Shown here piece after piece: positions 1-6,304 of a stretch of 19,092 nt of DNA. Position numbers and translations under genes: made by a program. The stretch comes from Candidatus Bathyarchaeota archaeon. GTDB taxonomy: Archaea > Thermoproteota > Bathyarchaeia > 40CM-2-53-6. The stretch is from assembly GCA_005884605.1 (NCBI GenBank), contig VBBE01000142.1:1-19092 (forward strand), read 5' to 3'. The notes under the pieces are model-generated. The model saw only the letters and a program-made list of their open reading frames with translations. It did not search any database and had not been told where the DNA came from. Numbering within the stretch: position 1 is the stretch's first letter; each line of letters opens with the position of its first letter.

Positions 1-328
1 TGTAGAGGGACATTGCCTGATCGAAGAGATAGGGGAAGATCGCGACGAGGATCAGCAATATCACGTTCAGGAATGTTACGAGACGTGTCTCGACCGGGAG
101 GACGGACATGTCACTGGTGTAGATGATCCAGCTGGTGATCAGGATCAAGAAGACGAAGAGAAACTCGAAAACATTCCTGTTGATATCATTGGCAGTGGAA
201 GCCTGGTTGTTGGTTATTACTAGGCTGATTGCGCCGATAGATAGAGAGAGTCCGTAGATTAGGTCGGACAGCGTCTCTAGTCGGGGTCGCGGATGTTTGC
301 GGTGTTGCTCTCCCTCTTGCATTGACAT
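1..328 (-). CDS. TMEM175/DUF1211-type membrane protein, C-terminus outside window
   Basis: The reading frame starts at an ATG (328) and stays open to the window edge, giving about 109 residues. After a short basic, hydrophilic N-terminus comes RLETLSDLIYGLSLSIGAIS. This resembles the R-x3-(F/L)-S-D signature opening transmembrane helix 1 of TMEM175-like (DUF1211) cation channels. Two more hydrophobic segments follow, FLFVFLILITSWIIY and FLNVILLILVAIFPY. Family members are K+-selective tetrameric channels in the membrane; the function here is inferred from the signature alone. The usual F of the FSD motif is L, a deviation that makes ion selectivity uncertain. A second ATG lies two codons downstream. 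A weak TATA-like CTATTT stretch lies about 45 bases upstream on the minus strand. Confidence 0.7.
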   Translation of the reverse strand, partial: MSMQEGEQHRKHPRPRLETLSDLIYGLSLSIGAISLVITNNQASTANDINRNVFEFLFVFLILITSWIIYTSDMSVLPVETRLVTFLNVILLILVAIFPYLFDQAMSLY

Positions 329-424
329 TATCGAATTCGTTGCCTCGCTCGGTTATGATGACTTGTAGAAATAGACTGGGATGGGCCTCCGTCTTCTCAC
401 CCAGATAGGATCCTCGCGTACTCT

Positions 425-640
425 TCAGCCTAGTCTGGCGTCTTTGAATATCTTGATCTTTGGTTTCTCGGATTCTTGGGCTGGGACGTTTGGCTTGTAG
501 AGCTTGTCGACTTCTATCTGGAGCACCATCATCAATTCCTTGATCTTCATCGGCACAGCCTCCCTTCCCTCCCAGTCGTAATAGACTTCGACCACTTCCT
601 TAGCAAACCCAGGAGCCAAACTGATCCATTCCAGGCCCAA
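425..640 (-). CDS. Small hypothetical protein (71 aa)
   Basis: This is a 71-residue frame with a TTG start. The start is supported by a strong Shine-Dalgarno sequence, AAGGAGAT, seven bases upstream, one of the best ribosome sites in the window. The N-terminal third contains aromatic and acidic residues (VVEVYYDWEGRE). The middle looks helical (KIKELMMVLQIEVDKLY), and the end is Lys/Pro-rich and probably disordered. There is no signal peptide or membrane segment. It lies upstream of, and on the same strand as, the TMEM175-like gene with about 96 bases between them, so co-transcription is possible. I do not recognise a family. The ribosome site argues for a real gene, but length and lack of homology keep confidence moderate. 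Confidence 0.5.
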   Translation of the reverse strand: MGLEWISLAPGFAKEVVEVYYDWEGREAVPMKIKELMMVLQIEVDKLYKPNVPAQESEKPKIKIFKDARLG

Positions 641-834
641 GACTATCTCCTTGTCAATTCGTGGTCATGAACTTAGACACGTCAGCAGACTGAAACTATT
701 CTAATCAGTCGTGCTTTCCCTTACGAGGGGCGAGGCAAAGCCTTTCACTACCCCGATTCTGCATTATGGCTTAGGGGGAATAGGCACTGACGGAATCAGA
801 GGATACCGACATTATTCCTGCGTCAAGCAGTATC

Positions 835-3093
835 GTGAGGGCACCCTCAGAAATTACCACAGTAAATTCAGGTCTGGCCAAGACAGTTATCCCGAGCAAA
901 GACTCGCTGGCCAAGGTTACCTACTACAAGCTTGACCTAGACACTATCCTGGATGGATTGATCCCTGATCCGCTTCCAGAGTCGATCGGTAAGGACAATG
1001 CCATTCACCATCTGAACATCATAATCTTCGGAAAACCAAACACAGGCAAGTGCCTGACGAGTGATGATGTGGTGCCGACAACCACTGGTTCTATCGTCCG
1101 TGTTGGTAATCTGCATCCCGGTCTCGAGGTGTTTTCAGTTGATGAGAACTTCAAGCTGGTCAAGGACAAAGTAGTCGCCGTGGCCTCCAATGGTGTACGG
1201 GACGTTTTCAGAGTCAGACTCTCGGACGGTCGGCAGATCAAGTTGACCTCAAACCATCCGTTGTTGACGGCTTATGGCTGGAGGCAGTTGTCTGATCTAC
1301 ACGAGGGTATCCCCATAGCCGTTCCAAGGGTTCTTCCGGTTGAGGGTAAGCACCTCAACCATGATGCATCGAAGGTTCTCGGCTATCTCATCGCGGAAGG
1401 TGGTCTTACCAACATTACTCCAAGGTTCACGAACGCGGATCAGACGATTGTTGCTGATATGGGGAGGGCTTTGGCCCCGTTCGGCTTGCGGTTGAGCGAG
1501 CCGTACCAGCAAATCAACTACAATGTGGTGCAGATTAAGCCAGGCCAGCCGTTTAGGACAGACGATTCGCGTCATCAGTCCTATGGATACTATAAGCGAT
1601 TCGCCGATGAGTTTGGTCTTCAGAGAGTTAACTCTCGCGGAAAGAGAATCCCCCAATCTGTTCTGCGTGCAGACAACGAGTCTCTCGCAATCTTTCTGAG
1701 TGCTTTGTTTGCTGGAGACGGGTGGGTCGACTCGCGCGGTAACATAGGCTATGGGACCATCTCTTCCGTTCTGGCGCACCAAGTTCAACACTGCCTTCTC
1801 AGATTCGGGGTCCTAAGTAAGCTTCGAAGGGGCGTGCGAGCTCTAGCATGGGACCGCAAGCGCCAGACCGTCTCGTACGAGGTATGGGTCCCGTTAGAAT
1901 ATCGACCGAAATTCGAGCAACACATTGCATTGCCGGAAAGAAGGGTCCTAGTTGGGGCAGACGCCGTGCTCCGGCATGAGCCTCGGCAGATTCGTAGATG
2001 GAGTCAGGATGACTTTCCACTTCCCGTTGCATATCTGAGATCCAGACGCAATTGGCCTGGTCCGTGGTCGGGCGGGGCGTTTGCGAGCATGAAAGAAGCA
2101 CAGGAGTTCGCACGGAAATACAAGCGTCCTTACGCTCTGAAAATCGCGGAGGGTGACTGCTTCTGGCCGCGAATCAAATCCATTGAGTACATTGGCCCCG
2201 TTCAGACTCTTGATGTTCAAGTCGAAAAGACAGGAAATTTGGTCGTCAACGATATTTTCGTTCACAATACTACGCTGGCTGAGTCGCTTTCGCAGGCGCT
2301 GGCGCGTCGGTATGGCCAAGAGAATGTGAAGGCCCTTCGATCGACTAGAGATCTTCCGGCATTGTTTGAAAATATGGATAAACTGTTCAAGCGGTTTCGA
2401 AAGCCTCCGAGGGCGGTTTTGTTGTTTGCTGATGATATGACGAAGGCGTTGAAGAAGCTCTCGGGGACTGTTTCGGTAAAGGATTCCAATGGACAGTTAC
2501 AGAAGATGAGGAGGGTCGATTACTGGCTGGATAAATGGTACGATATCAGAGGCGAACTCTTCAAGCGCGGCATGCGCCAAGGACTCGTGATCATGGTCGC
2601 CGCCCTCCACCGGTTCTATGGAGGAGATATCGACCTACGGGCTGACGCAGATCTGCTATTGGTCAGGAGTACTGGAACGCCTGGGACGTTTGATGCGAAC
2701 AAGGTCGAGCGGATGCTTGGCCCAGTCGTCTACTACGCCATGCGCCAACACGAAGTCGACGCTTTACGGGATAGAAAAGAACTCGCATGGACAGCATATG
2801 TAGCAAAAACAGGCTCCGGAGTCTTCCGCGTACCCCGACCACCAGTCACAAAAAAATGGATAATGCGAAACGTAGGAGCTATCGAGACATCTCAGGAAAC
2901 TGCTTTCGAGATAGTTGAGCCTGGCGGAAAATCAGAGCTAAGAGAGCCAGAGAAGAAATCAGCAGTCGAGGAGAAACTAACTATTCAGACTAGGCCGCAC
3001 CGAGGCAAATGGGGGCGACGCTTCCTTATGGCCACGGGAGTCTTGGCGATACTATACTTAGCCTGGGCATACCTCCGGCCGCTCCTGAGATAG
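835..3093 (+). CDS. Tail-anchored P-loop ATPase interrupted by an intein
   Basis: The 752-codon frame starts at a GTG and encodes a 346-residue host protein split by a 406-residue intein (residues 73-478). Joining the exteins restores a Walker A motif, FGKPNTGK|TTLAES, with the intein between the invariant Lys and the first Thr. A Walker B-like AVLLFADD follows at 527-534. A segment at about 584-610 (VIMVAALHRFYGGDIDLRAD) resembles the sensor region of HerA/FtsK/VirD4-type ATPases. The C-terminus has a charged linker and then one hydrophobic helix (about 730-746) ending in basic residues, so the protein is probably membrane-anchored with the ATPase in the cytoplasm. This order recalls inovirus Zot/pI and conjugation ATPases, but similarity is only structural-level and the role is unknown. 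No Shine-Dalgarno site decides the start. Codon choice shifts to more A-rich codons after about 2750. It stands alone on its strand. Confidence 0.75.
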   Translation: MRAPSEITTVNSGLAKTVIPSKDSLAKVTYYKLDLDTILDGLIPDPLPESIGKDNAIHHLNIIIFGKPNTGKCLTSDDVVPTTTGSIVRVGNLHPGLEVFSVDENFKLVKDKVVAVASNGVRDVFRVRLSDGRQIKLTSNHPLLTAYGWRQLSDLHEGIPIAVPRVLPVEGKHLNHDASKVLGYLIAEGGLTNITPRFTNADQTIVADMGRALAPFGLRLSEPYQQINYNVVQIKPGQPFRTDDSRHQSYGYYKRFADEFGLQRVNSRGKRIPQSVLRADNESLAIFLSALFAGDGWVDSRGNIGYGTISSVLAHQVQHCLLRFGVLSKLRRGVRALAWDRKRQTVSYEVWVPLEYRPKFEQHIALPERRVLVGADAVLRHEPRQIRRWSQDDFPLPVAYLRSRRNWPGPWSGGAFASMKEAQEFARKYKRPYALKIAEGDCFWPRIKSIEYIGPVQTLDVQVEKTGNLVVNDIFVHNTTLAESLSQALARRYGQENVKALRSTRDLPALFENMDKLFKRFRKPPRAVLLFADDMTKALKKLSGTVSVKDSNGQLQKMRRVDYWLDKWYDIRGELFKRGMRQGLVIMVAALHRFYGGDIDLRADADLLLVRSTGTPGTFDANKVERMLGPVVYYAMRQHEVDALRDRKELAWTAYVAKTGSGVFRVPRPPVTKKWIMRNVGAIETSQETAFEIVEPGGKSELREPEKKSAVEEKLTIQTRPHRGKWGRRFLMATGVLAILYLAWAYLRPLLR
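1051..2268 (+). other. Intein 1 (406 aa) with LAGLIDADG homing endonuclease
   Basis: In-frame protein-splicing element with all expected junction residues: Cys1 at host residue 73, the block B TSNHP motif (His141), penultimate His477, terminal Asn478 and a Thr as +1 extein residue. The homing endonuclease has two dodecapeptide motifs, VLGYLIAEGG (181-190) and ALFAGDGWVD (about 290-299), each keeping its acidic residue (Glu188, Asp294), so DNA cleavage activity is plausible. The C-terminal block ends VVNDIFVHN. The insertion point lies in the phosphate-binding loop between Lys and Thr, a favoured intein site because this codon stretch is highly conserved. An unspliced precursor should lack ATPase activity. 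Intact motifs suggest a recently acquired or still selected element. Confidence 0.95.
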
Positions 3094-3378
3094 AAGCCTG
3101 GACCGGGTTCTTTGGGCCGCGCGACTTGAGTAGGCCCGGGGGGCCCTAGAAATCACAGGTGCGCGTGTCAGAGCCGATCTCAACATCGTTTTCGGCGCCG
3201 TTTTCAGAACCGGTTTCAAACTCGTTTCAACAGTCGTTTCATGGATTTGATCAAGAACCATTTCAAAACTGATTCCAATAACGGATTCGGAATCAAACGG
3301 GTTCGCAGTGGCAGGCTTCGCGATAACTAAGACTAGCTAGGATACGCATGAAACAGGCAATCGCATGATTCGCGACAC
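3094..3378. other. Intergenic region between ATPase and nuclease-fold gene
   Basis: The 285 bases between the convergent ATPase and DUF559-type genes contain no convincing gene. They hold a GC-rich imperfect dyad near 3131-3149 (AGGCCC and GGGCCCT arms) with no following T-run, and then the 12-base-period array described separately. A minus-strand frame through the array exists, but it lacks a ribosome site and has no recognisable product. Confidence 0.5.
3187..3306. repeat. Degenerate 12-base-period tandem array
   Basis: About ten consecutive 12-base units follow one another, e.g. CGTTTTCGGCGC, CGTTTTCAGAAC, CGGTTTCAAACT, CGTTTCAACAGT, CGTTTCATGGAT and later CATTTCAAAACT and GATTCCAATAAC. 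The shared core is roughly CGTTTCA at a constant phase, decaying toward the right end. A GATTCC/GGAATC inverted pair (3271-3276 and 3289-3294) overlaps the last units. Read on the minus strand, the period would be a four-residue repeat rich in Val/Leu, Glu/Lys and Thr, but no good start codon supports translation. It could be a decayed tandem repeat, a protein-binding array or a remnant of coding sequence. Confidence 0.45.
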
Positions 3379-3726
3379 CTAAATTCTTCCTAGGCTGTCT
3401 AGGATTTCGTTGTACAATTGGCCTCTTTTCTTGTCCGAATAGCCGTCGTAGTATAACTCCAGGATTCTGTATCCTCTCCTCCGTAACAGAGATCGTAGCT
3501 CTTCGTCCTTCGCCATTTGAGTTGTTCCAAGGTGGACCCGGCCGTCGATAAACACGAGTAGTGGTCTAGGTTCTAGGGGAAAGTAGAGGTCGGCGGTGGT
3601 TACTGGTATCTCGACCTGTGTAAGATAGCTTATTCGATCGTCTTGTAGCTTGATAGCTAGTTCCTGTTCCATCCGTGAAGGATTAACGCTCAGTCTTTCC
3701 CGCCAGTCGCTCCGCTGACTCGACAT
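3379..3726 (-). CDS. DUF559/Vsr-like nuclease-fold protein, copy 1
   Basis: A 115-residue protein starting at an ATG. The core TTADLYFP (about 43-50), LLVFIDGRVHL (about 56-66), KDEELRSLLRRRGYRILEL (73-91) follows the order of the DUF559 and very-short-patch-repair endonuclease folds: Asp on a first strand, a strand ending in (E/D)-x-D-G-x2-H, then a helix with D-x2-L-R and a G-Y-R-(I/V)-L strand. These belong to the PD-(D/E)XK superfamily, whose members cut or nick DNA. The key residues would be Glu20, Asp46 and Asp61, although the usual Glu of the 'EVDG' strand is Phe-Ile here. A near relative lies at 6305-6646, about three quarters identical by hand alignment, and the first twelve residues are the same. 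Substrate is unknown; nuclease activity is inferred. Confidence 0.7.
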   Translation of the reverse strand: MSSQRSDWRERLSVNPSRMEQELAIKLQDDRISYLTQVEIPVTTADLYFPLEPRPLLVFIDGRVHLGTTQMAKDEELRSLLRRRGYRILELYYDGYSDKKRGQLYNEILDSLGRI

Positions 3727-3785
3727 CTAGAAAGTTGAGCCGCTCCTAGGCTATTGCTCGGACACGAGAGCGAAACTGTCGTCGA

Positions 3786-4067
3786 TTGAGAAATGCTACG
3801 CGATCTGCCAGGCGCTTGGGGGGCGACTACTGGGAAGAAATCGAAGGACAACACATGTTCTTCTGTTGTGACATCTGAGCAGTTGAATTCAAGAATATGA
3901 TCAACGAGGTCAAGAAGAGAACGGGATGGAAAACGATCGATGAGATCAACATGACAGGAAACTACCGTGGCAGAGAGTGCGTGGCATTGTACGAGGGTAC
4001 AACGTATGGGTTCAGTATCCGGTTTGACTCGAAGGGTGGTATAGACCTGTTCAGGGAACTGGCGTAG
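3786..4067 (+). pseudogene. Broken small Cys-rich (YHS/TRASH-like) protein gene
   Basis: One plus-strand frame reads DYWEEIEGQHMFFCCDI, then a TGA (3876-3878), then AVEFKNMINEVKKRTGW and on to a TAG at 4065. The two sides fit together as a single domain. A hydrophobic/Cys pattern Y/H-x-F-F-C-C-x2-[C]-A-x2-F is the signature of YHS/TRASH-type metal-binding domains, and the stop sits exactly where the third Cys is expected, one base from TGC or TGT. Upstream of a GGGGGG run (3817-3824 area) an alternative frame holds KCYAICQALGG, which hints at a second lesion. No ATG precedes the domain in frame. An ATG at 3897 could still give a 56-residue C-terminal fragment. Most likely it is a decayed metal-binding protein; UGA recoding is less likely. 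Confidence 0.5.
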
Positions 4068-4076
4068 GCTCCAAAA

Positions 4077-4100
4077 GGCTAGGGTCGGGGACCCAGAGCC
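4077..4100 (+). terminator. Stable hairpin just after the Cys-rich frame
   Basis: A two-part stem GGCT-a-GGGTC with loop GGG and GACCC-ag-AGCC lies ten bases past the TAG at 4067. No T-run follows directly, so an intrinsic bacterial-type terminator is not complete. It could be a 3' structural element or a processing signal. Confidence 0.35.
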
Positions 4101-4214
4101 GGGCATGAAGGAAGGAGGACTCGATAAGGGCAGCTGAACGAGGGATTCTCGTCGTTTCACGAGGGGCGAGGCGCGGGAAAAGAGACGACCTGGGGTTCGA
4201 GAAAAGAATGCTTA

Positions 4215-4223
4215 TTTTTTTTT
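4215..4223 (+). terminator. Nine-base T-run, probable archaeal terminator
   Basis: An uninterrupted run of nine T in the non-template strand lies between the broken Cys-rich gene and the metalloprotease gene. Archaeal RNA polymerase terminates at such oligo-T stretches. The preceding CTTATT could alternatively serve as a TATA box for the metalloprotease gene, with a leader of about 45-50 bases. Confidence 0.4.
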
Positions 4224-4283
4224 CGACGTGGTCGCTGAAGAAGAGATATGCTTCACGGGTGAGCACTATCAGTAACTGAAAGA

Positions 4284-5477
4284 GTGGAAATGTACCCCAT
4301 CACCTTCGAAAAATGGCTTAGACTAAAAGCTGCCTTGACCGCCTTTCTTGCTGGAAGTATCTCCTACCCCGTATTGTATCTGCTCGGCTTAGACTCGGAG
4401 TGGTACAGTCAGGTTCCTATCCTACTATTGTTCGGAGGGTTGGCCTATATATTCTATATTGGAGAATGGGAGCGCGTTCTATACAAGAGACGAAAAGATC
4501 CCGAGACCCGACCAAAAATCGTGCGGGCCGGAACTATCCTATTCCTCGCCGGGCTTACAACCCCCGTCATCCTCGACCTTCCGCCTATCGAAGACCTCGT
4601 AAAACAAAACATCCCGGACACAGCCCTCCTGATCACTTACGGATTGATGGTAGGCATTGGAGCGATCACGATAACTTGGGGAATCTTTGACAACTGCAAA
4701 AAGCTACCTGCTAGGGCTGAAAGATCTGCACGAAACGCGCTGCGAATGATGAAAGAAGCAGGTTACGAGATACGCGACGATCCCCTCTGGGTGGGACTGG
4801 ACCCAGCTGTCCGATCAGCAGCTCACAACTATCCCGCCGAAGGCGGAAACGTAATCTTGGTTAATCCAAAGTACGTCAACACAAAATGGTTCGGCGGACT
4901 GGACAACATACTGGTTCACGAGATGTCGCATATCTACGGAAGGGCGACCAACCGTCCCTGGGAAAACCCGGAGATCGTCAAAGACCTAGAGGCGAAATAC
5001 AAGACAGCGAGGAACTATCACACTAAGGGCTACCTGCTAAAGACGCTAGTCAGGTCAGCGTTCGACCTGGGAGAAGTACTTACCGACGACCTCGCCTACA
5101 AGGTGCTTGAAAAATCAAAGATAACATGGGTTGAGCCAACCAGGGAATCGCTCCAGACACTCGTAAGATCAAGGCCTGGCTTGGCCCTCAGAACCAAACG
5201 TAAACAATGGAAAAACGCAATGCTGATCGCGAAGAACAGCATATGCATAGCAGAGATGGACAGACACAACATACCAGACACAGAAGACAAGGCGAAAAAA
5301 GCCAACCAGAAACTAATGTCCGCACTACCTGAAGAAGCCGCAAGAGCATACAAACAGCTTCACCAAATCGCACTCGAGCTGGAAGAGAACCTCACCGAGG
5401 CAGACTACAAGACCCTACTGGGCAACTACCTGGGAACGCTCGTAGAGTTCGCCGAGGCCCAACCGGGCAGGGTTTGA
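4284..5477 (+). CDS. Membrane-bound zinc metalloprotease-like protein
   Basis: A 397-residue protein with a GTG start; an ATG two codons later (4290) is an equal alternative. The N-terminal part carries about four membrane helices (near 14-35, 44-60, 82-98 and 112-133). A cytoplasmic domain follows, containing ILVHEMSHIYGR with the HExxH zinc motif at His212-Glu213-His216. A downstream GEVLTDDLA (Glu264) is well placed as the third zinc ligand, as in gluzincins of the M48 type. The last 130 residues are Lys-rich and helical. The chemistry would be peptide bond hydrolysis near the membrane, but the substrate is unknown and this is not a canonical HtpX or Ste24. It sits alone on the plus strand between the two nuclease-fold copies and converges with vapC. 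Confidence 0.7.
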   Translation: MEMYPITFEKWLRLKAALTAFLAGSISYPVLYLLGLDSEWYSQVPILLLFGGLAYIFYIGEWERVLYKRRKDPETRPKIVRAGTILFLAGLTTPVILDLPPIEDLVKQNIPDTALLITYGLMVGIGAITITWGIFDNCKKLPARAERSARNALRMMKEAGYEIRDDPLWVGLDPAVRSAAHNYPAEGGNVILVNPKYVNTKWFGGLDNILVHEMSHIYGRATNRPWENPEIVKDLEAKYKTARNYHTKGYLLKTLVRSAFDLGEVLTDDLAYKVLEKSKITWVEPTRESLQTLVRSRPGLALRTKRKQWKNAMLIAKNSICIAEMDRHNIPDTEDKAKKANQKLMSALPEEAARAYKQLHQIALELEENLTEADYKTLLGNYLGTLVEFAEAQPGRV

Positions 5478-5551
5478 CTGAGTCAATATCATTCAAAGTG
5501 TAGGCGTCTGACACGAGCCGGACTCAAACAATTCTCTCTTCCAACCTTCGG

Positions 5552-5974
5552 CTAGATCGATCTGACTCCGTGAAAACGGAGCGAATTGAAATCGTCGTCA
5601 AAGGTGAAAATGTCTGAGACGCCATGGGTTCTCGCAAGCACCGCCGTTGAACAATCCGTGAAACTGAGCTTGATCTCGGCTCTCTGCTTGAAGAGCTCCC
5701 AGGATCCCTTCAAGATGTCTCCATCAACTTTCAGGAGGACCATTGTCTTGGAGTTAAGAATGTCCGTTCCTAGCTCGACGGCGAGACTATGGTTTCCGGT
5801 TTGCGACCGGCAGAGAGTAAGAGACTCGTCCAGTACATAGTCCGAGGTATAGAGCTTGCGATAAGGGGTCTCGCCGCGCCCAATCCTCGCGAAGGATTCG
5901 CGCGCAGAGACGTGTTGTCCATCCCTTTTGTTGTAGAATGCCACAAGGGGTCCAGTGTCAACGAAGAGCTTCAG
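5552..5974 (-). CDS. vapC: VapC-type PIN-domain toxin (probable CTG start)
   Basis: PIN-domain ribonuclease, the toxin of a type II toxin-antitoxin pair; such enzymes cut tRNA or other RNA in a Mg2+-dependent way. The N-terminal strand KLFVDTGPLVAFYNKRD holds the first catalytic Asp (6). YVLDESL supplies the Glu (50), SFTDCST an Asp (107), and IFTFDDDF the last acidic cluster (near 125). Length is 140 residues, normal for the family. The first ATG/GTG in frame is the GTG at 5944, but it would cut off the catalytic first strand. The only plausible start is CTG at 5974, which overlaps the antitoxin stop as CTGA and has GGGGAG five bases upstream. This implies translational coupling with vapB from a rare start codon. 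Confidence 0.85.
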   Translation of the reverse strand: MKLFVDTGPLVAFYNKRDGQHVSARESFARIGRGETPYRKLYTSDYVLDESLTLCRSQTGNHSLAVELGTDILNSKTMVLLKVDGDILKGSWELFKQRAEIKLSFTDCSTAVLARTHGVSDIFTFDDDFNSLRFHGVRSI

Positions 5975-6231
5975 CTGGACTCCCCGTAGAGGACCTTGTC
6001 ATGATCGATAGATGTTCTCTCGGTCCCCTTTCCCCAATCCTGGGCCTTCCGTCGCCCAAGCGCTATGTCAAAAATCGGATCCTTCGAATCAATACCCGAC
6101 TCCTCGCTGGTCCAGCGAAGGGCGGCCTCTCGCAACGCGTCCTTGATTGTGAGACCTTTCCTCTCAGCTATCTTGACCAAGGCACGGTACTCTTCTGCGT
6201 CCAGCTCGGTCTGAGCAACCTTTCGCTCCAT
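5971..6231 (-). CDS. vapB: VapB-type ribbon-helix-helix antitoxin
   Basis: An 86-residue antitoxin. The N-terminal part, MERKVAQTELDAEEYRAL, fits the beta strand and first helix of a ribbon-helix-helix DNA-binding domain, followed by KGLTIKDALREAALRW as helix two. The C-terminal half (DPIFDIALGRRKAQDWGKG onward) is the flexible toxin-binding tail common in archaeal VapB proteins. I chose the ATG at 6231 because GGAG lies five bases upstream; a longer frame from 6273 would add a poorly coding N-terminus running through the operator. The protein should neutralise VapC and repress its own promoter. It may be co-transcribed with the nuclease-fold gene 73 bases upstream. Confidence 0.85.
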   Translation of the reverse strand: MERKVAQTELDAEEYRALVKIAERKGLTIKDALREAALRWTSEESGIDSKDPIFDIALGRRKAQDWGKGTERTSIDHDKVLYGESS

Positions 6232-6249
6232 GATATCTCCATGCAACAC

Positions 6250-6268
6250 TACATGCCATGTACATGTA
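6250..6268 (-). promoter_or_regulatory. Probable VapB autoregulatory operator
   Basis: Three hexamer half-sites lie side by side: TACATG, one base, CATGTA, CATGTA. They form two overlapping perfect palindromes (TACATG-c-CATGTA and CATGTACATG). The array sits about 20-37 bases upstream of the vapB ATG and overlaps the likely TATA element on the minus strand, CTTACATGTA. Ribbon-helix-helix antitoxins bind such repeated palindromic half-sites, so autorepression is inferred. Confidence 0.55.
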
Positions 6269-6304
6269 AGCATTTCGGAAATGGGAGGCTCGCAGAGGCG
6301 CAGA

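Noticed and set aside
711..935. 74-residue plus-strand frame before the ATPase
   Set aside because: It overlaps the ATPase coding start by 100 bases, has no recognisable features and no ribosome site.
3131..3149. GC-rich dyad as an intrinsic terminator for the ATPase gene
   Set aside because: The arms pair only with a bulge and there is no T-run, so the call would be a guess.
3876..3878. TGA as selenocysteine codon
   Set aside because: Archaeal selenoproteins are restricted to few lineages, the downstream hairpin lacks the known SECIS features, and a second lesion upstream favours a pseudogene.
3690..4160. 156-residue minus-strand frame
   Set aside because: Antisense to the Cys-rich domain, which has clear protein-like sequence; composition is Ser/Pro/Arg-rich as in shadow frames and no ribosome site is seen.
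723..4172. Exact 14-base repeat ACGAGGGGCGAGGC at 723-736 and 4159-4172, each about 110-125 bases upstream of a gene start
   Set aside because: One such match is expected by chance in a window of this size; no further copies were noticed.
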